Part shown: positions 1-5,441 of the stretch, one piece after another
Numbering within the stretch: the stretch's first letter is position 1
Layout: each line of letters opens with the position of its first letter
Assembly: GCA_029779385.1 (NCBI GenBank)
Contig: JAKPAQ010000269.1
Span: 1-5,441 of the forward strand
Length of the DNA: 5,441 nucleotides
Reading direction: 5' to 3'
Source of the DNA: Actinomycetes bacterium
Lineage (GTDB): Bacteria > Actinomycetota > Actinomycetes > Propionibacteriales > Nocardioidaceae
The notes under the pieces: model-generated
The model's input: the letters and a program-made list of their open reading frames with translations, nothing else
What the model was told of the DNA's origin: nothing
The model's database searches: none
Program-made: the position numbers and the translations under genes

Positions 1-2245
<2,245 letters not shown>

Positions 2246-2253
<8 letters not shown>

Positions 2254-3361
2254 GAGCGGCCTCCATTACTTCTGCGAAACGGTCGAACAGGTAGGCCGCG
2301 TCGTGCGGACCAGCAGCTGCCTCTGGGTGGTATTGGACGCTGAAGCCGGGACGCTCCAGCAGAGCGATGCCTTCGACGACGTCGTCGTTGAGGCAAACAT
2401 GGGTAACTTGGGCAGGACCATAGGCCGTGTCGAACATGCCTTCCAATGGGGCGTCGACCGCGAAGCCGTGGTTGTGCGCAGTGATTTCCACCCGTCCGGT
2501 GGTGCGATCTTGGACTGGCTGGTTCACGCCGCGGTGGCCGTACTTGAGTTTGTAGGGTCCTCGGCCAAGTGCACGGCCAAAAATCTGGTTGCCAAGGCAG
2601 ATGCCGAAGTATGGAATGCCTCGGTCCAAGACTGCCTGAACGACCGCCACTTGATGGTCGGCGGTGGCCGGGTCGCCCGGGCCATTGGACATGAACACGC
2701 CATCGGGGTTGATGGCCACTACGTCTTCGAATGTCGAGTCGGCTGGCAGCACGTGGACTTCTATTCCGCGCTGGGCCATCAACTTGGGCGTCATACCTTT
2801 GATCCCAAGGTCGAGCGCCGCGACGGTGAATTTCTTTTCGCCGACTGCCGGCACGACATACGCCTCGGGCGCGGTTACGTCGGCCAGGAAGTTCGAGCCG
2901 GTCATCGCCGGCGCCTGCCGCACCTGAGAGAGCAAGGTTTCAGCGTCGAGCACTTCGGTGCTGATCGCGGCTCGCATCGAACCGCGTTCGCGCAAGTGAC
3001 GGGTCAGCGCCCGCGTGTCGATGTCGCTGATGCCGACAACTTCGTTGTCGACTAACAGGTCGTCGAGGCTGCGGTCGGCTCGCCAGTTCGACGGCAGCCT
3101 CGCCGGGTCCCGAACGACGTAGCCGTCGACCCAGACTTGGCGCGATTCAAAATCGGTGGCGTTCGCACCGGTGTTGCCGATGTGTGGGGCCGTCATCACC
3201 ACTATCTGGCCCCGGTACGAAGGGTCAGTCAACGTCTCTTGGTAACCGGTCATGCCGGTGTTGAATACGATCTCGGCGATCGTGGTTCCAGTCGCACCAT
3301 AGGAACGCCCATGGAACGTCCGACCATCCTCAAGCACCAGAATTGCGGGCACTGAACTCAC
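2246..3361 (-). CDS. carA: Carbamoyl-phosphate synthase small subunit (glutamine amidotransferase)
   Basis: Complete, 371 residues, close to the usual CarA length (E. coli about 382). It hydrolyses glutamine and delivers ammonia to CarB. Residues about 4-130 are the CarA-specific N-terminal domain, with motifs [10 protein letters not shown] (33-42), DPSYRGQIV (47-55) and [18 protein letters not shown] (110-127). Residues about 178-368 are a class I glutaminase domain. It shows SNGPGDP (225-231), the nucleophile elbow GICLGNQ with Cys255, [11 protein letters not shown] (273-283), HNHGFAV (296-302) and SVQYHPEA with catalytic His345 and Glu347. Asn258 in the elbow replaces the His of E. coli; from memory this Asn is usual in actinobacterial CarA. 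The start is GTG at 3359-3361, overlapping the pyrC stop as GTGA, with AAGGAG 7 bases upstream. A second GTG three codons downstream (3350-3352) is a weaker alternative because it lies further from that site. It is followed directly by carB with an 8-base overlap. Confidence 0.98.
2260..2264 (-). promoter_or_regulatory. Ribosome binding site of carB
   Basis: GGAGG on the minus strand lies 6 bases before the GTG at 2251-2253. It sits inside the last codons of carA (Met-Glu-Ala). It decides the carB start: the following residues PKRSDIAS align directly with the conserved CarB N-terminus, so no ATG is needed. Ribosomes finishing carA would end within 8 bases of this start, which suggests translational coupling (inference). 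Confidence 0.85.
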
Positions 3362-4635
3362 TGCAGTTCTCCTTCCAAGACCGTCGGCCGACCGGCCAAG
3401 AACGTTGCCACCACACGACCAGGTAGTTCACGGCCGGCGTAGGGGGTGTTTCGCGACAAACTCGCCGTGTCGCTCGGTTCAACCACGCGGGTAGCCGTCG
3501 GGTCGTAAAGCACGACATGGGCCGGTTCGCCGACGGCGAGGGGCCGACCATGATTGGCGACGCGGCCGATTCGGGCCGGGTTCGAGCTCAGCTTTTCGGC
3601 GACCTGTTCCCAGGTGAGAGCCCCGGTGTCGACCATGGTCTGCTGGACGATCGACAATGCCGTCTCCAAGCCGATCATGCCGAAAGCGGCCGCCTGCCAC
3701 TCGCACTCTTTGTCCTCCATCGGATGCGGCGCGTGGTCTGTGGCAACGATGTCAATCGTGCCGTCGGCCAGACCCTCACGCACTGCGAGCACATCGTCGG
3801 CGCTGCGAAGCGGCGGATTGACTTTGAAGATCGGGTCATAACTGCGCACCAACTCGTCGTCGAGCAACAGATGATGCGGGGTCACCTCGGCGGTGACGTT
3901 GATCCCGCGACTCTTGGCCCAGCGCACGATCTCGACTGAACCTCTGGTCGACAGGTGGCACACGTGCAAGCGGCTGCCGACATGCTCAGCCAACAAGACG
4001 TCACGAGCGATGATCGCTTCTTCGGCAACTGCCGGCCAGCCGGTGAGCCCGAGTTCGCCCGAGAGTGGGCCCTCGTTCATTTGTGCGCCTTCGGTCAGGC
4101 GCGGCTCTTGAGCGTGCTGGGCGATAACGCCGTCGAATGCTTTTACGTATTCCAAAGCCCGACGCATTAGCACCGCATCGGATACGCATTTGCCGTCATC
4201 GCTGAATACCCGCACCTTCGCGGCCGAGTCCGCCATCGCGCCAAGTTCGGCGAGGTGTTCGCCCGCCAGTCCAATAGTTACTGCACCGATCGGTTGCACG
4301 TCGGCGTAACCGTGCTCTCGACCCAGTCTCCAGACCTGCTCGACCACCCCGGCGGTATCGGCCACCGGTTCGGTGTTCGCCATCGCAAACACGCAGGTGA
4401 ACCCGCCGCGGGCGGCTGCTTGGGTGCCGGTCAAGACAGTCTCGGCGTCCTCGCGACCAGGCTCGCGCAAGTGGGTGTGCAGGTCGACTAAGCCCGGCAG
4501 GGCGATCAACCCGGCCGCATCGACGACGGTGTCGCCGGTCAAATCGCTACCGATCTGGGTGATGACCCCATCCTCGATGCAAATATCAGCAACCTGCTCA
4601 CCGAGGAGTTTCGCGCCCTTGATGACCGTGCTCAT
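3358..4635 (-). CDS. pyrC: Dihydroorotase, type I (amidohydrolase family)
   Basis: Complete, 425 residues, the normal length for the bacterial type I (Bacillus/Aquifex-like) enzyme. This is longer than the roughly 345-residue type II PyrC of E. coli. It reversibly cyclises N-carbamoyl-L-aspartate to L-dihydroorotate in the cytosol. Residues 1-45 form the small beta domain, followed by the metal-dependent barrel. The metal ligands are all visible: HxH in [10 protein letters not shown] (His53, His55), Asp147 in FSDDGK (assigned by its 27-residue spacing to the next ligand), His174 in AQHAQEP, His227 in HVCHLST and catalytic Asp300 in ATDHAPH. Substrate-contact positions Arg57, Asn87 (ANTEP), Asn273 (KVNPPLR) and His304 are also kept, so it is predicted to be active rather than one of the degenerate PyrC-like partners of some PyrB enzymes. 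The ATG (4633-4635) overlaps the pyrB stop as ATGA, with AAGGAG 7 bases upstream. Physical association with PyrB, as in Aquifex, is possible but not shown by the sequence. Confidence 0.98.
   Translation of the reverse strand: MSTVIKGAKLLGEQVADICIEDGVITQIGSDLTGDTVVDAAGLIALPGLVDLHTHLREPGREDAETVLTGTQAAARGGFTCVFAMANTEPVADTAGVVEQVWRLGREHGYADVQPIGAVTIGLAGEHLAELGAMADSAAKVRVFSDDGKCVSDAVLMRRALEYVKAFDGVIAQHAQEPRLTEGAQMNEGPLSGELGLTGWPAVAEEAIIARDVLLAEHVGSRLHVCHLSTRGSVEIVRWAKSRGINVTAEVTPHHLLLDDELVRSYDPIFKVNPPLRSADDVLAVREGLADGTIDIVATDHAPHPMEDKECEWQAAAFGMIGLETALSIVQQTMVDTGALTWEQVAEKLSSNPARIGRVANHGRPLAVGEPAHVVLYDPTATRVVEPSDTASLSRNTPYAGRELPGRVVATFLAGRPTVLEGELQ
3369..3374 (-). promoter_or_regulatory. Ribosome binding site of carA
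   Basis: AAGGAG on the minus strand (within GGAAGGAG, 3369-3376) lies 7 bases before the GTG at 3359-3361, inside the last codons of pyrC. The spacing favours this GTG over the in-frame GTG three codons later. The start overlaps the pyrC stop codon by the four bases GTGA, a layout typical of termination-reinitiation coupling. Confidence 0.85.
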
Positions 4636-5441
4636 GAATCTTCTCCTTCGGTGGCGCCGCCAAGCAGCAGATAAAGAACAGCCATTCGCACTGCTACCCC
4701 GTTGGTGACCTGTTCAACAATCACTGAACGGTCACTGTCGGCCACGTCTGCGTTTATCTCCATGCCGCGATTCATTGGGCCGGGGTGCATCACGATCGCG
4801 TGTTGTGGCAGCCGGTTCATCCGGGCAACATCTAGGCCATAGCGCCGACTGTATTCGCGGGCGCTGGGGAAGAATGAGGCGTTCATGCGTTCGCGTTGGA
4901 CCCGAAGCATCATCACCGCGTCGGCTTTTTCCAAGCTCGCGTCGAAGTCGTAAGACGTCGCCACCGGCCAGGTTTCGACACCAACCGGCAGCAGCGTCGG
5001 CGGTGCGACCAAGGTGACATTCGCGCCAAGGGTATCGAGCAGTAACGCGTTAGATCGCGCTACGCGACTGTGCAGGACATCGCCAACGATGGTGATGTCC
5101 TTTCCTGCCAGATCGCCCAGATGCGAGCGCATGGTGAACGCATCCAGCAGCGCCTGAGTCGGATGCTCGTGAGTGCCGTCGCCGGCGTTGACCACTGCCC
5201 CGTTGCTCCACTTTGAATGAGCGAGCCGATAGGGCGCACCAGAAGCGTGATGGCGGATGACGACCGCGTCAGCGCCCATCGCCTGCAGGGTCAGCGCCGT
5301 GTCTTTTAGGCTCTCGCCCTTGCTGGCGCTCGATCCTTTGGCGCTGAAGTTGATCACGTCGGCGCTTAAGCGTTTGGCGGCAGCCTCGAAACTGATCCGA
5401 GTTCGAGTCGAATCCTCGAAGAAAAGGTTCACGATCGTGCG
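4632..5441 (-). CDS. pyrB: Aspartate carbamoyltransferase catalytic subunit (partial, N-terminus beyond right edge)
   Basis: It condenses carbamoyl phosphate with L-aspartate to N-carbamoyl-L-aspartate, the committed step of the pathway. The window holds 269 codons and the stop. The family has about 305-320 residues, so roughly 45-50 N-terminal residues are missing. The frame is open through base 5441 and begins [15 protein letters not shown], so the GTG at 5430-5432 is the internal Val of a conserved beta strand, not a start. In partial numbering, the carbamoyl-phosphate loop STRTR is at 11-15, the catalytic mobile loop [10 protein letters not shown] at 35-44 with its Lys at 41, and HPTQALLD begins at 93. 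[11 protein letters not shown] follows, with Arg126 likely matching E. coli Arg167. The aspartate-domain motif LRVQRER has Arg180 and Gln182, and HPGPMNRG begins at 219. All catalytic residues visible are intact. No pyrI-type regulatory chain lies downstream, as expected outside enterobacteria and archaea. The stop overlaps the pyrC start by 4 bases. Confidence 0.97.
   Translation of the reverse strand, partial: RTIVNLFFEDSTRTRISFEAAAKRLSADVINFSAKGSSASKGESLKDTALTLQAMGADAVVIRHHASGAPYRLAHSKWSNGAVVNAGDGTHEHPTQALLDAFTMRSHLGDLAGKDITIVGDVLHSRVARSNALLLDTLGANVTLVAPPTLLPVGVETWPVATSYDFDASLEKADAVMMLRVQRERMNASFFPSAREYSRRYGLDVARMNRLPQHAIVMHPGPMNRGMEINADVADSDRSVIVEQVTNGVAVRMAVLYLLLGGATEGEDS
4643..4648 (-). 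promoter_or_regulatory. Ribosome binding site of pyrC
   Basis: AAGGAG on the minus strand lies 7 bases before the pyrC ATG at 4633-4635, within the last codons of pyrB. It supports the ATG that overlaps the pyrB TGA as ATGA, and a start giving the expected N-terminus ([10 protein letters not shown]) of a type I dihydroorotase. Confidence 0.85.

Noticed and set aside
4632..4648. Possible promoter or attenuator at a gene junction
   Set aside because: There is no intergenic space at any junction, and I see no hairpin followed by a T-run. Any PyrR or leader control would lie upstream of pyrB, outside the window.

Overview
The window is a stretch of a de novo pyrimidine (UMP) biosynthesis operon, all on the minus strand. 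In transcription order (right to left in window coordinates) it holds pyrB (aspartate carbamoyltransferase, start cut off by the right edge), pyrC (type I dihydroorotase, complete), carA (small glutaminase subunit of carbamoyl-phosphate synthetase, complete) and carB (large synthetase subunit, C-terminal third cut off by the left edge). Essentially every base is coding. There is no RNA gene, mobile element, CRISPR array, promoter or terminator that I can support.

Layout: pyrB 5441..4632 (partial), pyrC 4635..3358, carA 3361..2246, carB 2253..1 (partial). Neighbours overlap by 4 bases (ATGA, pyrB/pyrC), 4 bases (GTGA, pyrC/carA) and 8 bases (GTGCCTAA, carA/carB). Each internal start has a good Shine-Dalgarno sequence (AAGGAG, AAGGAG, GGAGG) 6-7 bases upstream, inside the preceding gene. 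This is one transcript with tightly coupled translation. Two of the three visible starts are GTG (carA, carB).

How the genes work together: CarA releases ammonia from glutamine, and CarB uses it with bicarbonate and two ATP to make carbamoyl phosphate. PyrB joins carbamoyl phosphate to aspartate, and PyrC cyclises carbamoyl-aspartate to dihydroorotate. The later steps (pyrD, pyrE, pyrF) and any PyrR-type regulator would lie outside the window.

Organism: the proteins look actinobacterial. The signs are the pyrB-pyrC-carA-carB order, the CarA nucleophile motif GICLGNQ, the CarA ending with [19 protein letters not shown], and a GC content I estimate at about 60%. This is moderate for the phylum; I cannot name a genus. 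The small membrane-protein gene that sits between pyrC and carA in mycobacteria and relatives is absent here. No new biological system is evident. The most unusual signals are a strong excess of the palindrome CGATCG, almost all in one codon phase, and a short insertion in the first ATP-grasp domain of CarB.
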